Below, in pieces: positions 1-6,504 of a stretch of 7,133 nt of DNA (its first letter is position 1; every line of letters starts with the position of its first letter). The DNA lies in the NCBI GenBank assembly GCA_964510785.1, contig CAZECM010000127.1:1-7133 (forward strand). The letters run 5' to 3'. The notes under the pieces were generated by a model that searched no databases, was not told the DNA's origin, and was given only the letters and a program-made list of their open reading frames with translations. The position numbers and the translations under genes are program-made. This DNA is from JAAYZM01 sp964510785 (GTDB taxonomy: Bacteria; Actinomycetota; Actinomycetes; Actinomycetales; Cellulomonadaceae).

Positions 1-786
1 CCGCCCCCACCTGCTCCCGCACCACGGCGAGATACTCCTCGCGTGCCGGTGCCCGCTCGGCCACGAGCCGCACGATCTCGTCGTACACCTTCGGGTAGAG
101 CGCCGCGAAGGAGAGGTCCTCGAGCTCCCACTTGATCGTGTTCATGCCGAGCCGGTGCGCGAGGGGCGCGTAGATCTCGAGGGTCTCGCGCGCCTTGCGC
201 TGCGNNNNNNNNNNACGAAGCGCCACGTACGCGCGTTGTGCAGCCGGTCGGCGAGCTTGATGACGAGCACGCGGATGTCGCGCGCCATCGCGACCACCAT
301 CTTGCGGACCGTCTCGGCCTGCGCCGCATCGCCGTAGGACACCTTGTCGAGCTTGGTGACGCCGTCCACCAGCATGGCGATCTCAGGCCCGAAGTCGTCG
401 GTGAGGTCCTTGAGCGAGTACTCCGTGTCCTCGACCGTGTCGTGCAGCAGCGCGGCCGCGAGCGTCGGGGCCGTCATACCGAGCTCGGCGAGGATCGTGG
501 CGACGGCCACGGGGTGCGTGATGTACGGGTCACCGCTCTTGCGCAGCTGCCCCTCGTGGGCCCGGTCCGCGACCTCGAACGCGCGCTCGACGAGCGAGAG
601 GTCCGCACGAGGGTGGTTCGCCCGGATCGCGGCGAGCAGCGGCTCGAGGGTGGGCGCCGGGCCGTAGGCGCCGCGGTTGCCCAGGCGCGCGAGCCGGGAG
701 CGGACGCTGCGCGAGGCGAGGGACGCCGTCGTCGGCGTCGGTTCCTCGGAGACCGGCGGGGTGATGGCGCGCGTGTCGTCACTCAT
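1..786 (-). CDS. rel: Bifunctional (p)ppGpp synthetase/hydrolase, N-terminal part (runs off left edge, contains gap)
   Basis: This is the N-terminal third of a RelA/SpoT homologue, the cytoplasmic enzyme that makes and hydrolyses the stringent-response alarmone (p)ppGpp. The first 190 residues read cleanly from the ATG at 786. They contain the HD hydrolase domain (about 65-190): the segment HEGQLRKSGDPYITHP, then HDTVED (H115, D116, E119, D120), then DRLHN (D180, N184). The metal-binding residues of the hydrolase are present, so a bifunctional Rel is expected rather than a synthetase-only RelA. Past the ten Ns, the frame resumes at position 202 as QRKARETLEIYAPLAHRLGM and continues to the edge through the helical linker; the synthetase, TGS and ACT regions lie outside the window. 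As deposited, the two parts are in different frames, which I attribute to a wrongly sized gap. The start is supported by a strong ribosome binding site. The gene sits 49 bases downstream of apt. Confidence 0.95.
205..214. other. Assembly gap (10 undetermined bases) inside rel
   Basis: Ten consecutive Ns interrupt rel directly after codon 190 (TWRF). The rel reading frame on the far side is offset: two known bases before the gap, ten Ns and two known bases after it make 14, which is not a multiple of three. A length of 8, 11 or 14 would restore the frame. The usual residue spacing in Rel proteins between this Phe and the RKARE segment favours about 14, so the ten Ns look like a placeholder rather than a measured length. 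Confidence 0.95.
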
Positions 787-791
787 GTGCG

Positions 792-801
792 CCTCACCTC
801 C
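792..801 (-). promoter_or_regulatory. Strong ribosome binding site of rel
   Basis: Read on the minus strand this is GGAGGTGAGG, a near-complete match to the anti-16S tail. Its GGAGGT core ends 9 bases before the ATG at 786. It fixes the rel start and excludes the upstream extension of the same open frame, which would run back through the apt coding region. Confidence 0.8.
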
Positions 802-817
802 CAGGTTCGATCCGATG

Positions 818-823
818 AGTCTA
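818..823 (-). promoter_or_regulatory. Possible -10 element upstream of rel
   Basis: The minus strand reads TAGACT, which fits the actinobacterial TAnnnT -10 pattern, in the 49-base apt-rel gap. A transcript from here would start about 25 bases before the rel ATG. No convincing -35 hexamer is seen 16-18 bases upstream, where the sequence is the end of apt. The same hexamer occurs upstream of yajC. This is a weak prediction from a six-base match. Confidence 0.2.
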
Positions 824-835
824 CGGCGGGGATCC

Positions 836-1384
836 CTAGCGGACGGGGAGCAACGCCTCGACCCGATACCCGTCCAACACCCCACGCCCGTGGAGGAATT
901 CCAGCTCGAGCAGGAAAGCAAGGCCGACGACGACGCCGCCCGCCCGCTCGATCAGCCGCACCGTGGCACCCGCGGTGCCACCCGTGGCAAGGACGTCGTC
1001 GACGACGAGTACGCGTGCCCCGGGCGGGATCGTCTCGGGGTGCACCTCGACGGTGGCCGAGCCGTACTCGAGGTCGTAGGAGGCCTCGAGGGTGGGACCG
1101 GGCAGCTTGCCCGCCTTGCGCACGGGGATGAAGCCGGCGCCGAGTGCCACCGCGACGGGCGCGCCGAGGATGAACCCCCGGGCCTCCATGCCCACGACGA
1201 GGTCCACGGGCCCGCCCGCGCACGCACCGAGGTGGTCGACGACGGCGGCGAACGTTGCGGCGTCGGCCAGGAGCGGCGTGATGTCCTTGAACACGACGCC
1301 GGCCTCGGGGTAGTCGGGCACGTCACGGATGAGCTCCGCGACACGCACCGACAGCGCGGCGGTCTGGACGGCGTCGCCACTCAC
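836..1384 (-). CDS. apt: Adenine phosphoribosyltransferase
   Basis: Apt is a cytoplasmic purine-salvage enzyme that converts adenine and PRPP to AMP and pyrophosphate. The 182-residue product matches the family's usual length of 170-185. Diagnostic segments are FKDITPLL (32-39), GMEARGFILG (65-74), RKAGKLPG (89-96), YDLEYG (103-108) and the PRPP-binding signature VLVVDDVLATGGT (125-137), with its paired acidic residues D129-D130. I chose the GTG at 1384. It lies 19 bases after the secF stop and has a GGGGAG ribosome binding site (1392-1397) seven bases upstream. The frame stays open further upstream, but that extension would overlap secF and adds no Apt-like sequence. The position between secF and rel is conserved in actinobacteria, and co-transcription with both neighbours is likely. 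Confidence 0.96.
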   Translation of the reverse strand: MSGDAVQTAALSVRVAELIRDVPDYPEAGVVFKDITPLLADAATFAAVVDHLGACAGGPVDLVVGMEARGFILGAPVAVALGAGFIPVRKAGKLPGPTLEASYDLEYGSATVEVHPETIPPGARVLVVDDVLATGGTAGATVRLIERAGGVVVGLAFLLELEFLHGRGVLDGYRVEALLPVR

Positions 1385-1403
1385 GAGAGCACTCCCCGCC
1401 GTG

Positions 1404-2513
1404 TCAGCGCTTCTTGCGCTTCGGCTGCGCGGTGTGACCGAGGTGCGTGCCGGGCTGGAGCTGACGATGCGCACCGACGCCTGCCCCGGCCGCGGCGATG
1501 AGCGCCGCGTCGGGCTCGAGGCCGGACTCCTCGACGAGCTTGGCACGAGCGGCCAGCACCCGTGCGGTGTGGTCCTTGATGGTCTCGCCGCGCTCCTGGA
1601 ACTCGACCTCGAGCGGCGTCGCCAGGAAGATCGACGAGAACGCGCCGACACCCATGCCGACGAAGAGCGAGAGCGCGATGTCACGCAGCGTGCCGGCGCC
1701 GAGCAGGAACGCGCCGACGAAGAGGATCGCGCCCACGGGCAGGAGCGCCACGACGGACGTGTTGATGGATCGCACGAGCGTCTGGTTGACGGCGAGGTTG
1801 GCCTTCTCCCCGTACGTGGATCGGGTCTGCTCGGTTACACCCCGGGTGTTCTCCCGCACCTTGTCGAACACCACGACGGTGTCGTAGATCGAGTAGGCGA
1901 GGATCGTCATCAGGCCGATGACGGTGGCCGGCGTGACCTCGAAGCCGACGGCCGCATAGACGCCCACCGTGATCGTGAGGTCGCACAGCAGCGCCACGAT
2001 CGCGGCGAGCGCCATGCGCCACGTGCGGAAGTACAGTGTCATGACGATCGCGACGAGCACGAGGAAGACGACGACACCCTGGATGGCCTTGCCGGAGACG
2101 TCCTGGCCCCACGTCGGGCCGATGAAGGCGCTCGCGACGGCGGAGAGCTCGACGTCGTACGCCTCGGCGAGTGCGCCGCGGACCTCCTCGACCTGCTCGT
2201 TCGTGAGCTGCGAGGTCTGGATCCGCAGCGAGCTACCACCGACGGTCGAGACGCGGACCTCCTCGGTGGGCGAGATCTCAGTGATCGTGTCGATCGCGAT
2301 CTGCTGCGAGGTGTCCGCCGGGTTGGAGACCGTGAACTCCGAGCCACCGCGGAACTCGATGCCGGGCTCGAGGCCCTTGAACCCGAGCACGAGCCCGGAG
2401 AGGATCACGAAGATCCCGGCGATCGCGAACCACAGCCGGCGGCGGCCGACGATCTGGTAGGAGCGTCGTCCGGTGTAGAGGTCGTTGCCCCACTGGGCGA
2501 AGTTGACGGCCAT
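1404..2513 (-). CDS. secF: Protein translocase subunit SecF
   Basis: SecF is an inner-membrane RND-like partner of SecD that uses the proton-motive force to help pull secreted proteins out of SecYEG. The 369-residue product has the expected layout: a cytoplasmic start, TM1 (about 27-46), an extracytoplasmic P4 domain opening with GIEFRGGSEF (51-60), then TM2-TM6 (about 142-163, 167-190, 194-215, 251-273 and 277-300). The hallmark stretch LAYSIYDTVVVFDKVRENTR spans 205-224. D211 and R248 (in NQTLVRS) correspond, by motif position, to the proton-path Asp and Arg known in SecDF. The C-terminal tail of roughly 70 residues is cytoplasmic and ends in the basic PKRKKR. The ATG overlaps the secD stop by one base (TGATG), indicating translational coupling. 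A GAGGGG ribosome binding site lies inside the end of secD. Confidence 0.97.
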   Translation of the reverse strand: MAVNFAQWGNDLYTGRRSYQIVGRRRLWFAIAGIFVILSGLVLGFKGLEPGIEFRGGSEFTVSNPADTSQQIAIDTITEISPTEEVRVSTVGGSSLRIQTSQLTNEQVEEVRGALAEAYDVELSAVASAFIGPTWGQDVSGKAIQGVVVFLVLVAIVMTLYFRTWRMALAAIVALLCDLTITVGVYAAVGFEVTPATVIGLMTILAYSIYDTVVVFDKVRENTRGVTEQTRSTYGEKANLAVNQTLVRSINTSVVALLPVGAILFVGAFLLGAGTLRDIALSLFVGMGVGAFSSIFLATPLEVEFQERGETIKDHTARVLAARAKLVEESGLEPDAALIAAAGAGVGAHRQLQPGTHLGHTAQPKRKKR

Positions 2514-4291
2514 CAGGACTCGTTCCCCTCGGTCTGCTCAGCCGCGGCCTTCGCGGCAGCCCGCCGCTCGGCGATGGTCATGGTCGGTGTGCCCTGGCCG
2601 AAGCCGACGGGGGCCGGCTCGCGCGTGGGCACCGACCCGGCGTCGCCCGTCGCCTCCGTGTCGTCTCCGGCCTTCGAGGCACGCTCGCCCGCCTGGACGA
2701 CCTTGCCGCGCCCCACGTACCTCGGTCCGTCGACGCCGAGGCGCCGCGGATCGAGCCCGGAGGCCGGGTGACCCTGGCCGAAGAACTTGGTCTTGGCGAG
2801 CAGGACCATGACAGGGTGCGTGAACCAGAACACGATCGCGAGGTCGATGAGCGTGGTCAGGCCGAGCGTGAAGGCGAAGCCTCGAACCCCACCGACGGCG
2901 AGCTGGTAGAGCACGATGGCGGCGAGCAGGTTGACGGCGTCGGAGGCGATGATGGTGCGTTTGGCGCGCGACCAGCCCTTCTCGACCGCAGCGGGCAGGC
3001 TTCGACCGTCACGCAGCTCGTCCCTGACGCGTTCGAAGTACACGATGAACGAGTCCGCCGTGATTCCGATCGCGACGATCAGACCCGCCACACCGGGGAG
3101 AGAGAGCCGGTAGCCCTGCGTCCACGAGAGCACGGTGATCACGCCGAAGGTCAGGATCGCGGCGACGGCGAGCGAGCCGACCGTCACGAGGCCGAGGGCC
3201 CGGTACTGGAAGAGCGAGTAGATGACGACGAGCAGGAGGCCGAGGCCACCGGCGAGCAGACCGCGCGCGAGCTGCTCGCTACCGAGCGTCGCGGAGACCT
3301 GCTGCTCGCTCTGCACCTCGAAGCGCAGCGGCAGGGCGCCGAAGCTGAGCTGCTGGGCGAGCGTCGCGGCCTCGACCCGGGTGAAGTCACCCGTGATCTG
3401 GGCCTCGCCGTTGGGAATGATCTCGGTGACCGACGGCGCCGTGATGACGGCCTCGTCGAGCACGACGGCGAACTGGTTGCGCGGCGACTCGAGCTGGCGG
3501 ATGCGCGAGGTCGTGTCGCGGAAGCGCGTGGTGCCCTCACCGTCGAAGGTGAGGCTCACGGCCCACTGACCGGTCACGACGCCCTGCGCCGACGACGCGA
3601 GACCGGAGGACGCGCTCGAGATGTGCGTACCCGGGATCTCGATCGGGCCGAGGATGTACTTGAACAGCCCGTTCGCGTCGCACGTGACCATCGCGCGGTC
3701 GGACGGGGCGATGTCCCGGGACGGCATCGTGGCCGGGTCGGTGCAGTCGATCGTGTTGAAGTCACGCCGCACCTCTTGCGTGATCCAGCCGAAGTCGCTG
3801 TACAGCGTCTCGTCGGGGAAGCCCAGGCTCGCGGTGTCGAGCTCGGCGTCCGTGGGAAGTCCCTCGACACCGTCCTCGGGGTCCGCGCCCGGGACGCCGT
3901 AGTCCATCGTGAGCACGGCGCGGAAGTCCATGACCGCGGGGGTGCGCACGAGGTCGAGCGTCGCCTCGTCCGGCTGCCCCGGGAGGCCGACGACGATGTT
4001 GCCGCCACCCTGGCTCGTGATCTCCGCCTCGGCGACACCGGAGGCGTCCACGCGCTGGCGGATGATCGCGATCGCCTGGTTGATGACCTCAGGCGTGATC
4101 GCCTCGTCGTCCTCCGTGACCGGCGTGAGGATGAGCTGCGTCCCACCCTCGAGGTCGAGCGCGAGCTTGGGGGTCCAGGTGGCGTCTGACCAGGTCACAC
4201 CGGCAAAGAGCGCGGCGAACATGACGAGTGCGGCGGTACCGAACGTGAGGAGCGTGCGCACGGGGCGGTATCCGCGGGTGGGGGTTGCCAA
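2513..4291 (-). CDS. secD: Protein translocase subunit SecD
   Basis: SecD is the larger half of the SecDF export motor in the cytoplasmic membrane. The 592-residue protein has TM1 (about 13-34), then LALDLEGGTQLIL (43-55), the conserved entry into the extracytoplasmic P1 domain. That domain runs to about 335 and contains KYILGPIEI (211-219). TM2-TM6 occupy roughly 341-361, 365-390, 398-421, 447-466 and 470-498. D413, in TADSFIVYFERVRDE, matches the proton-relay Asp of the family. The only two cysteines, C183 and C204, are both extracytoplasmic and could form a disulphide. A polar, Ala-, Glu- and Gly-rich cytoplasmic tail of about 90 residues follows TM6. The start is a TTG at 4291 with an AAAGGA ribosome binding site seven bases upstream, and MATPTRGYRP is a sensible N-terminus. 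It follows yajC by 43 bases and overlaps secF by one base. Confidence 0.97.
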   Translation of the reverse strand: MATPTRGYRPVRTLLTFGTAALVMFAALFAGVTWSDATWTPKLALDLEGGTQLILTPVTEDDEAITPEVINQAIAIIRQRVDASGVAEAEITSQGGGNIVVGLPGQPDEATLDLVRTPAVMDFRAVLTMDYGVPGADPEDGVEGLPTDAELDTASLGFPDETLYSDFGWITQEVRRDFNTIDCTDPATMPSRDIAPSDRAMVTCDANGLFKYILGPIEIPGTHISSASSGLASSAQGVVTGQWAVSLTFDGEGTTRFRDTTSRIRQLESPRNQFAVVLDEAVITAPSVTEIIPNGEAQITGDFTRVEAATLAQQLSFGALPLRFEVQSEQQVSATLGSEQLARGLLAGGLGLLLVVIYSLFQYRALGLVTVGSLAVAAILTFGVITVLSWTQGYRLSLPGVAGLIVAIGITADSFIVYFERVRDELRDGRSLPAAVEKGWSRAKRTIIASDAVNLLAAIVLYQLAVGGVRGFAFTLGLTTLIDLAIVFWFTHPVMVLLAKTKFFGQGHPASGLDPRRLGVDGPRYVGRGKVVQAGERASKAGDDTEATGDAGSVPTREPAPVGFGQGTPTMTIAERRAAAKAAAEQTEGNES

Positions 4292-4298
4292 GGCTTTT

Positions 4299-4304
4299 TC
4301 CTTT
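4299..4304 (-). promoter_or_regulatory. Ribosome binding site deciding the TTG start of secD
   Basis: The minus strand reads AAAGGA followed by seven bases and then the TTG at 4291. Upstream of TM1 no ATG or GTG with a comparable site is seen, so this site is the main support for the rare TTG start. The local sequence is unusually A-rich for this genome (GGAAAAAG), which would keep the initiation region unstructured. Confidence 0.65.
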
Positions 4305-4334
4305 GGGAGTTCCGAGCTGTGTGGACGGCCGGAA

Positions 4335-4688
4335 TCAGGGCTTGTCGAGCAGACCGGGGGTCGAGGGGCCGTCGTCGTCGGCGTCGGCCGTGGCGGACTC
4401 CTCGGCGTCGTCGGACTCGTCGTCGTACTCCACGGGCGGCTCGTAGGCGCGCGCGATGGCCGCGCGCACCCACGTCGTCACCGAGCCCGGCGCGTGCTCG
4501 AGCGTCACGATGTCACCATCGACCGAGACGACGGTCCCGAGCAGGCCGGAGGCGGTCAGCACCTCTTGGCCGGCCTCGAGCTCCGCCTGGAACGAGGCCT
4601 TCTGCTGCTGCGTCTTGCGGGCCTTCCGGGACGAGAAGAACATGAAGCCGATCAGCACAGCGAAGAGGATCAGAATTTCAGGGCCCAC
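4335..4688 (-). CDS. yajC: Preprotein translocase subunit YajC
   Basis: YajC is a small membrane protein that copurifies with SecDF and the Sec translocon; its exact contribution is unsettled. The product is 117 residues. A single N-terminal membrane helix (about 4-19) is followed by the basic FSSRKARKTQQQ (18-29). The conserved cytoplasmic domain spans 36-80, with VLTASGLLGTVVSVDGD (43-59) and TTWVRAAIAR (71-80). A strongly acidic tail follows, with 12 of 20 residues Asp or Glu at 87-106. The start is GTG at 4688 with a TGGAG ribosome binding site (4698-4702) nine bases upstream. It is first in the yajC-secD-secF run, the classical order, and lies 78 bases after the ruvB stop. Confidence 0.95.
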   Translation of the reverse strand: MGPEILILFAVLIGFMFFSSRKARKTQQQKASFQAELEAGQEVLTASGLLGTVVSVDGDIVTLEHAPGSVTTWVRAAIARAYEPPVEYDDESDDAEESATADADDDGPSTPGLLDKP

Positions 4689-4726
4689 GATGGGAGTCTC
4701 CAGTCAGGTGGAACAGATTCCGGGGC

Positions 4727-4732
4727 AGTCTA
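4727..4732 (-). promoter_or_regulatory. Possible -10 element for yajC-secD-secF
   Basis: The minus strand reads TAGACT (TAnnnT pattern) in the 78-base ruvB-yajC gap, about 40 bases before the yajC GTG. The expected -35 position is G-rich (TTAGGG at 19-base spacing) and only weakly resembles TTGACA. This gap is the longest in the window and the natural place for a promoter separating the ruv and sec modules, but readthrough from ruvB is equally possible because I see no terminator. Confidence 0.25.
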
Positions 4733-4766
4733 GGCGCTTGCGGGCCCCTACCCCTAACGCATCATG

Positions 4767-5849
4767 CTAGGAGAACAGGGTGCCCGGTCCTGCGGGCATC
4801 GCCAGGCCCAGATGTGCCCATGCCTCGGGGGTCGCGACACGCCCTCGAGGGGTCCTGCCGATGAGGCCCTCACGCACCAGGAAGGGCTCCGCGACGGTCT
4901 CGACGGTCTCCGGTTCCTCACCCACCGTCACCGCGAGGGTCGACAGTCCCACGGGCCCCCCACCGAACCGCTCGCACAGCGCACGCAGCACCGCGCGGTC
5001 GAGCCGGTCGAGGCCCCGTTCGTCCACCTCGTACACCTCGAGCGCCGCGCGGGCGGCCGCAAGGTCCGCGTCGCCGGTGCCGCGCACCTGCGCCCAGTCG
5101 CGCACCCGGCGCAAGAGCCGGTTGGCGATCCGGGGCGTACCGCGCGAGCGGCTCGCGATCTCCGCGCCGGCGGTCTCGGCCAGCTCGATCCCGAGCAACC
5201 GGGCCGAGCGGCTCAGTACCCGCTCGAGCTCGTCGTCGGCGTAGAAGTCGAGGTGACCCGTGAACCCGAAGCGGTCGCGCAGCGGTGCAGGGAGCAGCCC
5301 CGAGCGCGTCGTGGCACCGACCACGGTGAACGGCGGCAGGGTGAGCGGGATGGCGCTCGCGCCGGCCCCCTTGCCGACCACGACGTCGACCCGGAAGTCC
5401 TCCATCGCGACGTACAGCAGCTCTTCCGCAGGCCGCGCGAGCCGATGGATCTCGTCGATGAAGAGCACCTCGCCCTCCTCGAGCGAGGACAGCACCGCCG
5501 CGAGGTCCCCCGCGTGCTGGATCGCCGGCCCGGAGGTCACGCGCAGCGACGCACCGAGCTCGGCCGCGATGATCATGGCCAGGGTCGTCTTGCCGAGTCC
5601 CGGCGGGCCCGCGAGAAGCACGTGGTCAGGGGCGCGGCCCCGGGCACGGGCGGCGTCGAGCACGAGCGAGAGCTGGTCCCGCACCGTGCGCTGCCCCACG
5701 AACTCCTCGAGCCTGCGCGGGCGCAGCGCGGCCTCGGCGGCGCGTTCGAGGTCGCTCGCACCGGGGTGCACGAGGCGCTCGGTCGTGAACTCGTCGTCGT
5801 CGGCGTCCGGCGTGACGAAGTCCCCGCGCACGGCGTCCTGCTCAGCCAC
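4767..5849 (-). CDS. ruvB: Holliday junction branch migration helicase RuvB
   Basis: RuvB is the hexameric AAA+ motor that, loaded by RuvA, drives branch migration of Holliday junctions using ATP. The 360-residue protein is slightly longer than typical (about 340) because of an acidic N-terminal extension of about 30 residues. Seen in order: LEEFVGQ (47-53), Walker A GPPGLGKT (81-88), Walker B LFIDEIH (129-135), sensor-1 region GATTRSG (178-184), the arginine-finger segment PLRDRFG (189-195), sensor-2 segment GTPRIANRLLRRVRD (237-251), and a C-terminal winged helix (about 280-355) with ERFGGGPVGL and RTPRGRVAT. The GTG at 5849 lies inside the last codons of ruvA, overlapping by 8 bases, with a G-rich site (CTGGGGG) about six bases upstream. 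The frame stays open upstream but only as a shadow of ruvA. Another in-frame GTG six codons downstream is a possible alternative start. Confidence 0.97.
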   Translation of the reverse strand: MAEQDAVRGDFVTPDADDDEFTTERLVHPGASDLERAAEAALRPRRLEEFVGQRTVRDQLSLVLDAARARGRAPDHVLLAGPPGLGKTTLAMIIAAELGASLRVTSGPAIQHAGDLAAVLSSLEEGEVLFIDEIHRLARPAEELLYVAMEDFRVDVVVGKGAGASAIPLTLPPFTVVGATTRSGLLPAPLRDRFGFTGHLDFYADDELERVLSRSARLLGIELAETAGAEIASRSRGTPRIANRLLRRVRDWAQVRGTGDADLAAARAALEVYEVDERGLDRLDRAVLRALCERFGGGPVGLSTLAVTVGEEPETVETVAEPFLVREGLIGRTPRGRVATPEAWAHLGLAMPAGPGTLFS

Positions 5850-6462
5850 GGGACGCCCCCAGGAGCCGCAGCGAGGCGCGCAGCACGCCCGCGACGTCCT
5901 CGGCACCCACCGGGTCGTCCCCCGCGTCCTGGAGCACCGTCGCGACTGCGTCCTCCGCGGTGCGCGTGTTCCAGCCCAGTCCCTCGAGGGCCGCGACGAC
6001 GTCTGTGCGGCGGTCCCCCCCACGTGCGGCCACCGGCAGCGAGCCGCCGTCGGTACCCAGGACCGGGCCGAGCCGGTCGCCGAGCTCGAGCACGATGCGC
6101 TGGGCGCCCTTGTGGCCGATCCCCGGGACGCGCTTGAGCGCCGCGAGGTCCTCCGTCGCGACCGCGCGGCGCAAGCCGTCGGGGGTGTGGACGGCAAGCA
6201 TGGCGAGCGCGAGCCGGGGCCCGACGCCGGACACGGTCTGCAGGATCTCGAAGGCGTCGCGCTCGTCGTTGCCCGCGAAACCGAACAGCGTGAGCGAGTC
6301 CTCGCGCACGACGAGACTCGTGGCGAGCTGCGCCTCCTGGCCCGTCCGCAGCGTCGCGAGCGTCGTGGGCGTCGCGTGCACGAGCATGCCCACCCCGCCG
6401 ACCTCCACGACGGCGGCGTCGAGCCGCACCGCGAGCACCGAGCCCCGCACCGACGCGATCAT
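5842..6462 (-). CDS. ruvA: Holliday junction DNA-binding protein RuvA
   Basis: RuvA is the tetrameric protein that binds the four-way junction and recruits RuvB. The 206-residue product has the three standard domains. An OB fold occupies 1-62 and begins MIASVRG. It includes the acidic pin E54-D55 in VREDSLTLFGF. Two helix-hairpin-helix motifs follow, LQTVSGVGPRLA (74-85) and LKRVPGIGHKGAQRI (109-123). A variable linker (about 130-150) leads to the RuvB-binding domain III (about 150-203). The ATG at 6462 is preceded by GGGAGGG at good spacing. It is separated from ruvC by 65 bases carrying a candidate LexA box, and its stop overlaps the ruvB start, so RuvA and RuvB are probably translated together. 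Confidence 0.97.
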   Translation of the reverse strand: MIASVRGSVLAVRLDAAVVEVGGVGMLVHATPTTLATLRTGQEAQLATSLVVREDSLTLFGFAGNDERDAFEILQTVSGVGPRLALAMLAVHTPDGLRRAVATEDLAALKRVPGIGHKGAQRIVLELGDRLGPVLGTDGGSLPVAARGGDRRTDVVAALEGLGWNTRTAEDAVATVLQDAGDDPVGAEDVAGVLRASLRLLGASRG

Positions 6463-6467
6463 GCGCG

Positions 6468-6474
6468 CCCTCCC
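6468..6474 (-). promoter_or_regulatory. Ribosome binding site of ruvA
   Basis: The minus strand reads GGGAGGG, five bases before the ruvA ATG at 6462. It lies immediately downstream of the candidate LexA box and confirms that the leader between ruvC and ruvA is a genuine initiation region. Confidence 0.7.
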
Positions 6475-6480
6475 GTTGGT

Positions 6481-6496
6481 CCGTACAGATGTTCTA
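6481..6496. promoter_or_regulatory. Candidate LexA (SOS) box upstream of ruvA
   Basis: The plus strand reads CCGTACAGATGTTCTA. Against the Gram-positive and actinobacterial SOS consensus TCGAAC-N4-GTTCGA, 9 of the 12 palindrome positions match; the right half GTTCTA has five of six. It is centred about 26 bases upstream of the ruvA ATG, just before the ribosome binding site, where bound LexA would block initiation or early elongation. SOS control of ruv genes is well established: ruvAB in E. coli, ruvC in M. tuberculosis. The three mismatches, including one in the left GAAC core, leave real doubt. Confidence 0.5.
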
Positions 6497-6504
6497 CGCG
6501 GGTC

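Noticed and set aside
1..786. rel as a frameshifted pseudogene.
   Set aside because: The frame change coincides exactly with the ten Ns, and both flanks encode highly conserved Rel sequence, so a mis-sized gap explains it better.
1385..1684. In-frame upstream extension of apt (about 100 codons).
   Set aside because: It overlaps the C-terminal coding region of secF, has no Apt-like sequence, and the GTG at 1384 has a good ribosome binding site.
1329..2771. Very long plus-strand open frame (480 codons) opposite apt, secF and secD; similar ones at 2768-4189 and 4764-6137.
   Set aside because: They lie entirely antisense to well-conserved genes, have a repetitive Arg/Asp/Glu/Gly/Ala/Val composition, no recognisable motif and no ribosome binding site. 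They are expected by-products of high GC at third codon positions.
4310..4334. Inverted repeat TTCCG/CGGAA in the yajC-secD gap, as a terminator or attenuator.
   Set aside because: The stem is only five base pairs with a 15-base loop and no run of T follows in the transcribed direction, so it is within chance expectation.
4741..4760. GGGCCC palindrome after ruvB as a terminator.
   Set aside because: It has no usable loop and no T-tract; a six-base GC palindrome is common at this composition.
5850..6197. In-frame upstream extension of ruvB (about 116 codons).
   Set aside because: It is a frame shadow of ruvA; family length and the GTG overlapping the ruvA stop support the start at 5849.
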